Shown here: positions 8,854 to 19,603 of the stretch, in pieces
Position numbering within the stretch: position 1 is the stretch's first letter
How the letters are laid out: each line of letters begins with the position of its first letter
NCBI GenBank assembly: GCA_017644375.1
Contig: JAEPLP010000001.1
Span: 1,224,001 to 1,288,000 of the forward strand
DNA from: Prochlorococcus marinus CUG1435
GTDB lineage: Bacteria; Cyanobacteriota; Cyanobacteriia; PCC-6307; Cyanobiaceae
Length of the DNA stretch: 64,000 bases
Direction of reading: 5' to 3'
The notes under the pieces: model-generated
The model's input: only the letters and a program-made list of their open reading frames with translations
Database searches by the model: none
Told to the model about the DNA's origin: nothing
Made by a program: the position numbers and the translations under genes

Positions 8854-9861
8854 GGTTTGTGTTGGGAATGCAAACTCTATATTATTAATTGCAAATTCCT
8901 CAATAATTCTTAAATTTATAGATTGTTGAGCTTCCATTGCAGCGAGATAATTATTTGTTGGGATGTAATAAACAAGTTCGAAATTAAGACTAAAGTCGCC
9001 GAAATCTGTGAAATGACATCTATCAAAAGACGCATCTTTTGTCTCTTCAACTATTTTTTTAATTATTATGGGAATCAATTTCATAAGTTTTGGAGAGGTT
9101 TCATAAACAACTCCCAATTTATGCACTAACCTCCTTTTTTCCATTTGTGCGTAATTTGAAATTATTCCATTTGTTAGGGCGCTATTGCTCATTACTATTA
9201 CTTCTCCATTAATACTTCTTATCCTTGAGGATCGTACTCCAACTCTCTCAACCATTCCGAGTACTCCATCAGATTTTATAAACTCTCCTTTTTGAAAAGG
9301 TTTATCAAGCAAAATTGTTATATATTCAAAAAACTCCTGAACTGGATCTTTCAAAGCTAATCCTGCTCCAATACCTCCTGCACTGAGTAAAGCCCAAATA
9401 GCAGTCATTTGAACACCTATATTTTGTAAGAAAAATATTGAGCCAACAGTCCATGTTAATGCTTTTATCAATGGAGTTAGTGAAGATACCATTGAACTAA
9501 TTGAAGAATCATTAATTTTCGAGGTCGATTCTGTTAAAGATCTTATTAAAACTTTGTTGAGAGCTTTTATGATGATAATTAATATAAATAATTGCAAAAT
9601 ATTCAACAAGATAGAGATGAAAGTTACTTCATCAGCAAAAAAATAGTCAATTGAAAAATAAAATGAGAGGAGGAAACCTATAGGTTTTATAACTCCAGAT
9701 ATCACCTCAAAAATAAAATCATCGAAATTTGTTTTTGTTCTTTTGGAAATCTTTTTAAAAAAAATTTTTGAAAGTTTAGAAATTATTATCGATAATAAAG
9801 TTCCAATAAAAAAAATAGATATTGCTAGAAGGAAGTTTTCAGTAACTAATTTCATATTCAA
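8824..9861 (-). CDS. small-conductance mechanosensitive channel (MscS family)
   Basis: 345 residues. Three to four N-terminal hydrophobic segments, then the pore helix region AGGIGAGLALKDPVQEFFEY and the beta domain FQKGEFIKSDGVLGMVERVGVRSSRIRS, which is the MscS signature. It would open on membrane tension and release small solutes on osmotic downshock. The C-terminal part (RCHFTDFGDFSLNFELVYY) is the standard alpha/beta cap. It is convergent with and overlaps the POR-like gene. No operon partner is evident. Confidence 0.9.
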   Translation of the reverse strand: MNMKLVTENFLLAISIFFIGTLLSIIISKLSKIFFKKISKRTKTNFDDFIFEVISGVIKPIGFLLSFYFSIDYFFADEVTFISILLNILQLFILIIIIKALNKVLIRSLTESTSKINDSSISSMVSSLTPLIKALTWTVGSIFFLQNIGVQMTAIWALLSAGGIGAGLALKDPVQEFFEYITILLDKPFQKGEFIKSDGVLGMVERVGVRSSRIRSINGEVIVMSNSALTNGIISNYAQMEKRRLVHKLGVVYETSPKLMKLIPIIIKKIVEETKDASFDRCHFTDFGDFSLNFELVYYIPTNNYLAAMEAQQSINLRIIEEFAINNIEFAFPTQTLNIESNKAK

Positions 9862-9933
9862 ATAAACCCTTAAAATTTATCTCTAATAAAATTTTAAATT
9901 ATCTCTAAACAACAAGCCAGTCTTTATTTTTCT

Positions 9934-10500
9934 TTAACTCATTATTATATTTCTAATTTCTTTAAATTCTTTTCTATCCGCAGTCTTGCATAATTCAAAA
10001 ATTATTGACTCAGTTGTTGTTAAGGTCGCCCCACTTCGAGTCATTCTTTGTAATGCTATTTCATGATCTATCCTATTTCGACTTCCCATGGCATCTGATA
10101 TGAGAATGATTTCAAATCCTTTTTGTAAACAATCTAAGACTGTTTGTTGAATACAAATATGCGTTTCGATCCCACAAACTATCAAATTAGTAATTTTCTT
10201 ATCTTTAAGTTCTTTTAAAAAATCTTCTAATTTAGCTAGGCTAAATTCCATTTTTTCAAATTTTCTAAATTCTGCTATGGATGATAATTCAGGTATGGTT
10301 ACTCCCAATTTGAGTGGGTTTTGTTCAGATATAAATATGTTTTCTTCTAAAATTTGGTAAGCATTTATTAGCTTTTTAATGTTTTTGATTATTGAATCCT
10401 TATTAAAAATTGGTCTTATTATTTTTTCCTGAATATCAATAATTAGCAAGGCGTTGACTTTCGATGATAACTTATCAGAAGAGATTTCTTGATCATTCAT
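9934..10500 (-). CDS. isochorismatase-family cysteine hydrolase
   Basis: 188 residues. The triad of the family is visible: Asp22 (LLIIDIQ), Lys83 (FEKMEFS) and Cys116 (GIETHIC), with the non-proline cis-peptide region before the Cys. Members hydrolyse isochorismate, nicotinamide or related amides; this short single-domain type (YcaC/nicotinamidase-like) has no predictable substrate. Downstream of it on the same strand is the MscS gene, 72 nt away. Confidence 0.87.
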   Translation of the reverse strand: MNDQEISSDKLSSKVNALLIIDIQEKIIRPIFNKDSIIKNIKKLINAYQILEENIFISEQNPLKLGVTIPELSSIAEFRKFEKMEFSLAKLEDFLKELKDKKITNLIVCGIETHICIQQTVLDCLQKGFEIILISDAMGSRNRIDHEIALQRMTRSGATLTTTESIIFELCKTADRKEFKEIRNIIMS

Positions 10501-10619
10501 CAGTTAAATATAAAGATATATTTAACATAATATTTTGAAGAACTTTAGTAAACATTTTAAATCAAAAAGTTGTTTTACTCTCATCTAGAGTTATTATTGA
10601 GAATAGCCATGGGTTAATT

Positions 10620-11072
10620 TTGTCATTTTCCTCGCAATACAAAGTCATTACATCGCCTCTTAGTGATGGATTACATAAAGATGGGAAGAGGTTAACTCCT
10701 CAGAGGCTCAAGGTTCTTAATTTATTTGAAAATATTGGCTCTGGAAAGCATCTTAGTGCTGAAGAGGTTCATGAAAAGTTAGTTAAAACAAGCTCCAAAG
10801 TTTCACTAGCAACAATTTATAGAACTTTAAGACTTTTAGTCCAAATGGGTTTGCTTCATGAATTAGAACTAAGTGAGGGTGGACACAGATATGAATTGCT
10901 TAGTAATGACACACCGGATCATCATCATTTGATTTGTATTAGGTGTGGAAGAACAGAAGAATTTGAAAACGATGAAGTTTTAGAAGCAGGCAAAGTTGCA
11001 GCAAAAGTTAATGGTTTTAAACTAATTGAATCCTCTTTAAATGTAAGAGCTATTTGTCCTAATTGCATTTAG
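10620..11072 (+). CDS. Fur-family metal-responsive repressor
   Basis: 150 residues, TTG start. Winged-helix half: RLTPQRLKVLNLFENIGSGKHLSAEEVHEKL, then KVSLATIYRTLRLL, the typical Fur recognition helix. Dimerisation half: HHHLICIRCGRTEEF and a C-terminal CPNC, giving the two CxxC pairs that hold structural zinc. It could be Fur, Zur or PerR; the four-Cys structural site is shared among them and the sequence alone does not decide. In the same orientation as nothing else nearby; it faces the ArsS-like gene. Confidence 0.9.
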   Translation: MSFSSQYKVITSPLSDGLHKDGKRLTPQRLKVLNLFENIGSGKHLSAEEVHEKLVKTSSKVSLATIYRTLRLLVQMGLLHELELSEGGHRYELLSNDTPDHHHLICIRCGRTEEFENDEVLEAGKVAAKVNGFKLIESSLNVRAICPNCI

Positions 11073-11078
11073 TAGGTT

Positions 11079-12011
11079 TTAACTCAAAGTCCCTCCACAA
11101 CTTGACCCTGCACCTGCAGTGCAAGCAAAACAATGTTCTTTTACAGCTACCCCGTAGTCAAAAGTAAATGATTCATCCAATAGATCAAAAAGTGTATTCG
11201 GTCCTTTATTCTCTCGAAAATTTATCTGTTGGTTAAAGTCACAATCATAAATTTCTCCTAGCCAATTTACACTAATTGTCTTTTTACACATGAGATTTTC
11301 TAAATTTTTTGCATTAAAATTTTCTTTTAGTAATTTGTAATAAGTATTTAGTTTTCCTTCTCTTCTAAGAGATTCTTCATATCTATTTATTGGCATATTA
11401 GTTATTGTGTATAAACTATTAAAAACGATATTGTATTTCTCTAAAAGTATTTTTTTGTAATCCTTCTCCAATATGTCTTGAGAAGGAGGGAGAATTGGGC
11501 TTACAGGATTGTAAACAAGATTTAATTGTAGTCCATTTTCTTTCTTTCCATAGCCTAAATCATTAAGAATTTTTATGGCATTAATACTTTTTTCAAAAAC
11601 CCCAAAACCCCTTTGAGAATCAACATTATTTTTTTCATAACACGGTAGCGAAGCAGTAACTATCACTTTATTCTTGGCAAGAAATTGAGGAATATCTTCA
11701 TAACCTTCTTCAAAGAAAATTGTCAAATTGCATCTATCAATAATATCAACTTGTTTTGTGCTCAGACTGGTTATTAGGTTTTTAAATTCTGGGTGGAGTT
11801 CTGGCGCACCACCTGTAATATCTAAAGTCTTGATTTTGTATTTTTCAATTACCTTTGGGATAAGAGATATCATTTCTTTAGACATCTTTTCAGTCCTTAG
11901 GGGACTCGAATTGACATGACAATGATTACAAGCCTGATTGCATTTATAACCTATGTTAATTTGCAATGTTTCTATAGGTTCTTTATATATTGAGGGAAAT
12001 TTTTCTTTCAT
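11079..12011 (-). CDS. ArsS-like radical SAM protein (arsenosugar biosynthesis family)
   Basis: 310 residues. Radical SAM motif CNQACNHC (Cys24, Cys28, Cys31) in a sequence starting ETLQINIGYKCNQACNHCHV, followed by DITGGAPELHP. The C-terminal Cys-rich part (CKKTISVNWLGEIYDCDFN and CFACTAGAGSSC) matches the 'radical SAM/Cys-rich' family with a DUF3641-type tail whose member ArsS makes arsenosugar precursors from dimethylarsenate. No arsM or other ars gene is beside it. Ends 7 nt from the Fur-family gene in convergent orientation. The family is firm; the arsenic role is inferred from the family. Confidence 0.82.
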   Translation of the reverse strand: MKEKFPSIYKEPIETLQINIGYKCNQACNHCHVNSSPLRTEKMSKEMISLIPKVIEKYKIKTLDITGGAPELHPEFKNLITSLSTKQVDIIDRCNLTIFFEEGYEDIPQFLAKNKVIVTASLPCYEKNNVDSQRGFGVFEKSINAIKILNDLGYGKKENGLQLNLVYNPVSPILPPSQDILEKDYKKILLEKYNIVFNSLYTITNMPINRYEESLRREGKLNTYYKLLKENFNAKNLENLMCKKTISVNWLGEIYDCDFNQQINFRENKGPNTLFDLLDESFTFDYGVAVKEHCFACTAGAGSSCGGTLS

Positions 12012-12051
12012 AAATCTATTATTTATAAATTGTCATTTGAAAATTAAAAAG

Positions 12052-13272
12052 TCAACTATTTTTTTTAAAGTTTGATCTTTTATTAGCAAGTTCAATAAAC
12101 CAACTTATGTATTCTTTGGGACCATTTTTAAAAACTATGTCAAACTTTAAGTTGTCATTAACATCACTGATCCCTGTTAAACCAGTTTTTTTTGTAGAGG
12201 GTCTTTCAACCTCGCCAGAACTACTATCTACAAAAATTATTTTATTCTTAATCCCAAATTCATTACCTAATATTTGTATGAATTCTAGAAAAGACCTATC
12301 ACTTCCTCCTCTTAAAAAACTTTTTTCATCATTATTTTTTTTTGATGTGACTGTGTCACCAACTCCTACAATCAAAGGCATATCTTCTTTTTGAATAGAT
12401 CTTTTGCATAAGTCAATTTTTTCCGTAACAGAATTTGGAGAGTTTCTAAAATTAAAATTTCTTCCAAAAGGAGCTTTACCAGTTTTATCTGCAATATATT
12501 TATTTAAAAGAAATAAAACTCCAGAATCTTTAACTGCTCCTTTAATAAGTAATTGTATGTCTGTTGATCCGATATCATCTTGAGAAGAGAGTTTAATTAT
12601 TTCTCTACCATTTTTATTACCTAAATTTGGTGAAATATGAAGGAAAAATGAGTTTTTGAGGCCTTCTGATTCAGCTTTTAAGATGATTTCATTCATCATT
12701 TTTTCAAAACTAATTTGAATAAGCTTTCTTTTATCAGAATCTTTGTGAACTAAATCAAATAGACTATTGAAATTAATCGTTGGTGAGAAGCGTGTTTCAC
12801 ATATTGATTTTACTGCGTGAAAATTGATATCTTCTTGGCTAAGTTCAGGAAAAATATTCTTAACTATAAAATTAAATTTTGGTCTTATTAAACTTGGTAC
12901 TTTAGATAAAAAAGTTAGTTCTTTTTCTGAGACTCCTTCAAAACTTATTTTACCTTTGTTGTCTTGATACTCTACTCCACAGGCTGCTAAACCTCTTAAA
13001 TATAGTTCTTTGTTTTTAGCCTCAGTAGTGCTCTTTAAACTTCTTTCTATTATTCTGTTAACCCCTCTTGGACCTTCATGTTCCCCGCAAGTTAAAACAA
13101 AGAATTCCTCGGCAAACTCTTTTACTGCATAGATATATTTTGGTTCTAATTTTCTAGTCATTGGATCTTTAACTAAAGGGATACAAACCCCATCAATATC
13201 TTGAATAATTAAGATATTTTTAGAAGAAATTAATTGTTTTTGTGCCTTTAAATTACTTGCTATATGTTCCAT
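12052..13272 (-). CDS. glucosylglycerol-phosphate phosphatase-like protein (StpA family)
   Basis: 406 residues. The N-terminal IIQDIDGVCIPLVKDPMTRKL is the HAD-type DxDG acid motif in the form typical of StpA/GgpP, the salt-tolerance phosphatase that dephosphorylates glucosylglycerol 3-phosphate. Further matches include LTCGEHEGPRGVNRIIERSL, and near the C-terminus VGVGDTVTSKKNN with FLRGGSDRSFLEFIQ. No ggpS-like synthase is in the window, so the substrate may be another osmolyte phosphate. Divergent from the dehydrogenase-like gene at 13399, sharing a 126-bp promoter region. Confidence 0.75.
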   Translation of the reverse strand: MEHIASNLKAQKQLISSKNILIIQDIDGVCIPLVKDPMTRKLEPKYIYAVKEFAEEFFVLTCGEHEGPRGVNRIIERSLKSTTEAKNKELYLRGLAACGVEYQDNKGKISFEGVSEKELTFLSKVPSLIRPKFNFIVKNIFPELSQEDINFHAVKSICETRFSPTINFNSLFDLVHKDSDKRKLIQISFEKMMNEIILKAESEGLKNSFFLHISPNLGNKNGREIIKLSSQDDIGSTDIQLLIKGAVKDSGVLFLLNKYIADKTGKAPFGRNFNFRNSPNSVTEKIDLCKRSIQKEDMPLIVGVGDTVTSKKNNDEKSFLRGGSDRSFLEFIQILGNEFGIKNKIIFVDSSSGEVERPSTKKTGLTGISDVNDNLKFDIVFKNGPKEYISWFIELANKRSNFKKNS

Positions 13273-13398
13273 ATTTATAATTATTTATCTTTTAATTTAA
13301 TTTTCATTTTTCATAAAAATTATAAATTAAAAAATTCAATATTTATAATAAATAATTTGCTATGGTCAAGAATTGCTTTAATGTAGAAAAATATTGGT

Positions 13399-14946
13399 AT
13401 GGGTAAGAAATTAAAAAATTATCAAGAATTTCCAAAAATGAAGAATAATTTCATAGAAAACATAAATGATAAAAAATATTTTTATTCATTGATTGAAGAT
13501 ATAGAGAATAGCAAAGTTGGATTTTACAGCGTTGGTTTATATCCTGCATCTTTAGCATATAACTGTGCTATGCATGGAAATTCAAAAAATATTCTCTTAG
13601 CTCCTAGGGAAGATAGAGATTTGTTAGGCGCTTTCTCAAATGATGTTCTTTCTGATATGGATAATGAGACTGTTGAAAAGATTAAGAGAATGGGACATCC
13701 TACATCAGAAGGAATAAGAAAGTCTTTTGATCTAAAAGATCTTCTCTTGAGATGCGAAATAGTTATTCTTGCTTCAAATAGTAATCATATACAAGATGAT
13801 GTTAAACATGCTTTAGAACTAAGAAAAAGTTTAAAAAGAGAAAATGTGGTTCTTGGATGTCTAGTCGGTTCTTTTTGCATTGATAATGAGAGTAAAAAAC
13901 CTATTATTCTCTGTAATAAATATCCAAATTTAGCTTTTTTTACAGGATTTCATCGTCACGGGGCCTTACGAAATCCTAATGATAGTTTTACTGCAAATTT
14001 CTGCCATCCTGATGCTCTAACTGCTTTAATAGGAGCTCGTATTTTGAATCAATTGTCACCGAAAATTCAAGTTTCTCCTGGAGTTCATAATATTGAATGT
14101 CAATATATAAAATCAATAAAAAACATCTCATCCATATTTGCAGGTTTTATAAATAACTTTCATTCCGATAAGCCAGGAATGTTACCTAGTATTAATACGA
14201 TATTATTGACTCAATGTTTAGATCAGGCCGCTTCTGTATCATTACAAGTTAGGAAAGAAAATAAATTAGAGAACAAATATCTTTCATTAAAAGAACTTGG
14301 TTATGGTGAAGAAATAATTAGTGCAAAGGAAATAATTAATGACAAATCTTGTGAAAAAGGAGATTATACTTTCTCTCAGTTAAATGCTGTTAAGGCTGAC
14401 GTCTTAGGGAGCATGACACTACCAACGGAAGGAAAACCAACAAGGAATTTTCAGGCAGGACAAGTTTTATCAGATATGCTTTTACAACTCAAAAGATGTC
14501 CAAAAGATGTCTCAGAATTTGTAGATTGGTGTAACAAATACTCTCTCAGTCAAGGAGGTTTAGAAGGTCTAAAATCCTTAAAATTTTGGCCAGACATTTA
14601 TAAAAAATTCAAAATTAAAAATAATAACTGTTCAATGATTAATATGATTTATTTATGCTTTAATGCTAATTCAGAAGAAAAAAAAGAAATTTATAAGGTT
14701 TTAATTAGTTCAGAAGAAATCACTAATTTTTGCCAAGAATCTGTGAAATCTGAATTATCTTTAGAATTAAATGAAAAATTAAAAGGAGATTATCTTTTTA
14801 ATGATATTGAAATGTTTTACAAGAAATTTTTTATTGACAAAGAGGAAAATGATCTTAAAAATCATGATTCTAGTAATCAAATTTCTAAAAAAAATCCAAG
14901 TTTTATTAATGTATTAAAAATAATAAATAATTATTTTAATAATTGA
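13399..14946 (+). CDS. NAD(P)-binding dehydrogenase-like protein of unknown substrate
   Basis: 515 residues. Near residue 40 a Rossmann-like start (VGFYSVGLYPASLAYNCAMHG) is followed by EIVILASNSNHIQDDV, the pattern of glycerol-3-phosphate or 6-phosphogluconate dehydrogenase-like proteins, and a long helical second half. The glycine motif is degenerate (GLYPAS rather than GxGxxG), so cofactor binding is uncertain. It is divergent from the StpA-like phosphatase, which hints at a shared role in compatible-solute or glycerol-phosphate metabolism. The C-terminal 130 residues are charged and unlike known dehydrogenases. Confidence 0.65.
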   Translation: MGKKLKNYQEFPKMKNNFIENINDKKYFYSLIEDIENSKVGFYSVGLYPASLAYNCAMHGNSKNILLAPREDRDLLGAFSNDVLSDMDNETVEKIKRMGHPTSEGIRKSFDLKDLLLRCEIVILASNSNHIQDDVKHALELRKSLKRENVVLGCLVGSFCIDNESKKPIILCNKYPNLAFFTGFHRHGALRNPNDSFTANFCHPDALTALIGARILNQLSPKIQVSPGVHNIECQYIKSIKNISSIFAGFINNFHSDKPGMLPSINTILLTQCLDQAASVSLQVRKENKLENKYLSLKELGYGEEIISAKEIINDKSCEKGDYTFSQLNAVKADVLGSMTLPTEGKPTRNFQAGQVLSDMLLQLKRCPKDVSEFVDWCNKYSLSQGGLEGLKSLKFWPDIYKKFKIKNNNCSMINMIYLCFNANSEEKKEIYKVLISSEEITNFCQESVKSELSLELNEKLKGDYLFNDIEMFYKKFFIDKEENDLKNHDSSNQISKKNPSFINVLKIINNYFNN

Positions 14947-15037
14947 TTATTTGTTGAGTTTACAAAAAACTAAGTTTTTCATTTATTTACTAATCTTGAT
15001 TGCAGGGTTAGAATTATTATGGTTTTAAAAGGTTTTT

Positions 15038-15697
15038 TTGAAAAAGGAATTATCACATCGTTCTCATGAACTGAAAGCTCTTGGTTGGAATCAAGAAGAT
15101 TTAACAAGATACGAAGATTTATGGGACTATAGTCAAAGATGGGGATTAATAAATTTAGAAAGGGAAGACAGACAGTTTTTAAAGAAAGCAGAAAAGTTAC
15201 TCCCAAAGATTCAAAATAAAAAGATATCAGTTAAAAAAAATATTGAAGAAAAATCATATTATTTATGGTTAAATTTTTACCTAGATGAAATTAATATTTT
15301 TAGTAATTCTAATCTCCCAAAAAATAAACATGGTGTTTGGACACTCTTAATTGAAGAAGAAATAAAACTTCTTAAGGAATTACAACCAGTTATGGGTCTT
15401 CCAGATACTTTAAAAGCCAAGAATCTATTCGAAAATAGAAAACAGCTCATAAATAAAGCGTTTAGCGAATTTGACGCTAAAAATAACGATAAGGTTTTCA
15501 ACTTTGATGAGGTTTTAAACAACTCTGAAAAAGATGTTGGTAAGAATTGGAAATCAATTACTGAAAAAGATCCTGAGGCTAATAAAACTTTTCCAATAAT
15601 TGAATCTGCAAATATTGAGAAACTCAGATCTGCGATAAAAGAGGATTTGAGTATATATATGAAAGATAATTACCCCTCATTAAAAAAGGATTTATAA
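15038..15697 (+). CDS. conserved-looking picocyanobacterial hypothetical protein, 219 aa
   Basis: TTG start (KKELSHRSHELKALGWNQEDL). A charged, largely helical soluble protein. The N-terminal part has a Trp/Tyr-rich segment (RYEDLWDYSQRWGLINLEREDR) and the middle has KHGVWTLLIEEEIKLLKELQPVMG. No cofactor or catalytic motif seen. It lies 92 nt after the dehydrogenase-like gene and 72 nt before metY, same strand. An ATG at 15019 is in a different frame. Function unknown. Confidence 0.65.
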   Translation: MKKELSHRSHELKALGWNQEDLTRYEDLWDYSQRWGLINLEREDRQFLKKAEKLLPKIQNKKISVKKNIEEKSYYLWLNFYLDEINIFSNSNLPKNKHGVWTLLIEEEIKLLKELQPVMGLPDTLKAKNLFENRKQLINKAFSEFDAKNNDKVFNFDEVLNNSEKDVGKNWKSITEKDPEANKTFPIIESANIEKLRSAIKEDLSIYMKDNYPSLKKDL

Positions 15698-15763
15698 ATA
15701 TTTATTTTTTTTTTGTTTTTTTTTTGGACTTTTCTAAGTTAAATAGATAATAGGATTATTTAA

Positions 15764-17098
<1,335 letters not shown>

Positions 17099-17111
17099 GA
17101 AAGGAGATTTA

Positions 17112-18002
17112 TTGGCTTTAATAATTCCTAGTAACTATCACAAGATTAGTGATGTTGAGAAAAATCACATATCTTGGATTGAACCAGAATTGGCAAAAAG
17201 ACAGGATATACGTCCTCTTAGGATTGGTATTTTAAATATTATGCCTCTTGGCAAGCAGTATGAATTTAACTTACTACATCCACTTGGTTTATCTCCTCTT
17301 CAAATTGAGCCAGTTTGGATAAAGCTTGAAACTCACTCTTATAAAACTTGGGATCTTAATCATCTAAATAATCTATACATAACTTGGGAAGAAGCAAATA
17401 ATCCAGAACTGTTAGATGGAATCATTATTACTGGAGCACCTATTGAGCACCTAGCCTTTGAGGAGGTTAAGTATTGGGATGAATTTGTAAAAATTGTAAA
17501 TGAAGCCAGAAATTCTTGTGCGAGTACTCTTGGATTATGTTGGGCGGGCTTTGCGCTGGCTTATTTAGCAGGGGTTGATAAGCAAGTTTTTGATAGGAAA
17601 TTATTTGGGGTATTCCCTTTAAAAAGTCTTGTTCCTGGACACCCATTGATGGGTACACAAGATGATGAATTTATATGTCCTCAAAGTAGATTTGCTGGAT
17701 TACCAGATTTGGAAATGGAGAAGGCCCAAAAAGAAGGGAGATTGAATTTGTTGGCTTATGGAGAAAACGTCGGATATACAATATTTGAATCTAATGATCA
17801 AAAACAACTTATGCATTTAGGTCATCCTGAATATACGGTGCATAGAATTATTAGTGAAATTGAAAGAGACAAAGAAAAGGGAGATGTTCCTCCTCCTAAA
17901 AATTTTGATCTAAATAGTTCAAAAACCGCTTGGAGATCCCATAGGAATTTGCTTTTTCAGCAATGGCTTTGGTTTTGTTATCAACAAGTTAGTCTTAATT
18001 AA
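17112..18002 (+). CDS. metA: homoserine O-acyltransferase (MetA/MetX-type GATase fold)
   Basis: 296 residues, TTG start 13 nt after metY. RPLRIGILNIMP, the nucleophile Cys143 in GLCWAGFA, and HLGHPEY with the catalytic His and Glu place it in the MetA family. It activates homoserine by acylation. Because the partner is an O-acetylhomoserine sulfhydrylase, acetyl-CoA is the likely donor, despite the common name succinyltransferase. The end WRSHRNLLFQQWLWF matches the conserved WRSH..L...W of the family. Complete. Confidence 0.93.
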   Translation: MALIIPSNYHKISDVEKNHISWIEPELAKRQDIRPLRIGILNIMPLGKQYEFNLLHPLGLSPLQIEPVWIKLETHSYKTWDLNHLNNLYITWEEANNPELLDGIIITGAPIEHLAFEEVKYWDEFVKIVNEARNSCASTLGLCWAGFALAYLAGVDKQVFDRKLFGVFPLKSLVPGHPLMGTQDDEFICPQSRFAGLPDLEMEKAQKEGRLNLLAYGENVGYTIFESNDQKQLMHLGHPEYTVHRIISEIERDKEKGDVPPPKNFDLNSSKTAWRSHRNLLFQQWLWFCYQQVSLN

Positions 18003-18007
18003 CTTTT

Positions 18008-19573
18008 TTAATGAGCGCTTTCTATACCACCTAGTCTTTCAAATAAGTTAAGACTTTCTTTATTTAATCCTACAATTTCAACTTTAGAGCCACCATTCTG
18101 GAATTTTCTAATAATTTGCTCAAGAGCAACAACGCCACTTTGATCCCAAATATGAGCTGAAGACATATCAATTACAATATTTTCAGGATGTTCATGAATA
18201 TCAAATCCTTGTAAAAAATAAATTTTACTTACAAAAAATAACTGTCCTTTTACTTTGTAGGTAATCAAATTATTTTCTTTAGCTCTTGAGACAGTTATAA
18301 CTTTTGCGACTTTTCTGCTGAAAAGAATTGCAGCTAATGCAACTCCTGCAATAACTCCAAGCGCAAGGTTATGAGGTTTTGTAAGCATTGTAACTGCAAA
18401 TGTCATAAGCATTACTGCAGTATCGCTTTTAGGTATCTTTCTAATATTTTTTAATCCATTTATATCTGCTGTACTTATTGCGATTGTTATCATGATTGCT
18501 ACTAAAGCAGCCATTGGTATTGCTCCAATCCAAGACTTCAAGAGGATAATCATAATTAGTAAAGATATACCTGAGGAGAGGGTTGATAATCTAGATTTGC
18601 CACCATTTTCAGTATTCATAACAGATTGCCCTACTAATGCACATCCTGCCATCCCACCAAATAAGGATGCCACAATATTCGCGATACCCTGTCCTCTTGC
18701 TTCTTTATTTTTATTAGAACTTGTATCAGTTACATCGTCTAAAATATCTTGAGTTAAAAAGGTTTCCATTAAACCCACGAGAGATATTGCTAGTGAGGTC
18801 GGTAAAATTATTCCTAATGTTTCAAGACTAAAAGGTACTTTCCCATTTTCTATTGATCCAAAAGGGAGAGAAATACTTGGTAATCCATCAGGTAATTTAC
18901 CCAAATCACTAACTGTTGGGACATCTAGATTAAAGAATATGCTTATAAGAGTAATTACTACTATTGCGATAAGTTGAGATGGGACTACTTTTGTGATTTT
19001 TGGAAGCCCATAGATAATTACTAATCCCAGGATTACAAGAATCCAAACTACTGGAATCTGAGAGTTAATTGGATATTGACTGATAGTTTGTTCAACTAAT
19101 CCTTTTGATTCTTTAATACCTATTCCTAACTGAGGTAGTTGTGCTTGAAATATTAAAAGTGCCAATGCATTTACAAATCCACTTAATACTCCTGTTGGGA
19201 CGAATCGCATTTGGTAGGCAAGTCTTAAATATCCCCAAAGAATTTGGAATATTCCAGTTAATATTCCTGCTGCAATAAGATATGGGACTCCTAATCCAGG
19301 AGCTTGTGATTCTCCATAAGCAACAAGTCCAGTCATTAAAAGAGCTGTTGAACCTGTGGCTGAAGTGATCATCCCCCTTCTTCCTCCAACAATCGCAATT
19401 GTTATAGATAAGCAAAATGCACCAAAAAGGCCAACTTTAGGATCTACACCAGCTATACCTGAAAAAGCAATTGCTTCTGGGATCATTGCAAAAGCAACAA
19501 CTAAGCCAGAGAGTATATTTGACTTTGGATCATCTAACCAATTTTTAGATAAATATCTTGAGAAATTTGACAT
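18008..19573 (-). CDS. SulP-family anion transporter with STAS domain
   Basis: 521 residues. N-terminal SulP motif (SGLVVAFAMIPEAIAFSGIAGVDP), about 11 transmembrane segments, and a C-terminal STAS domain from about residue 420 (VIDMSSAHIWDQSGVVALEQI). SulP proteins carry sulfate, bicarbonate (BicA) or other anions across the plasma membrane. It ends 6 nt from metA in convergent orientation; closeness to sulfur assimilation genes suggests sulfate, but a BicA-type bicarbonate role is equally possible in Prochlorococcus. Confidence 0.9.
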   Translation of the reverse strand: MSNFSRYLSKNWLDDPKSNILSGLVVAFAMIPEAIAFSGIAGVDPKVGLFGAFCLSITIAIVGGRRGMITSATGSTALLMTGLVAYGESQAPGLGVPYLIAAGILTGIFQILWGYLRLAYQMRFVPTGVLSGFVNALALLIFQAQLPQLGIGIKESKGLVEQTISQYPINSQIPVVWILVILGLVIIYGLPKITKVVPSQLIAIVVITLISIFFNLDVPTVSDLGKLPDGLPSISLPFGSIENGKVPFSLETLGIILPTSLAISLVGLMETFLTQDILDDVTDTSSNKNKEARGQGIANIVASLFGGMAGCALVGQSVMNTENGGKSRLSTLSSGISLLIMIILLKSWIGAIPMAALVAIMITIAISTADINGLKNIRKIPKSDTAVMLMTFAVTMLTKPHNLALGVIAGVALAAILFSRKVAKVITVSRAKENNLITYKVKGQLFFVSKIYFLQGFDIHEHPENIVIDMSSAHIWDQSGVVALEQIIRKFQNGGSKVEIVGLNKESLNLFERLGGIESAH

Positions 19574-19603
19574 TTTAAGTTTATTTATAATTAAGAAGTT
19601 ACC

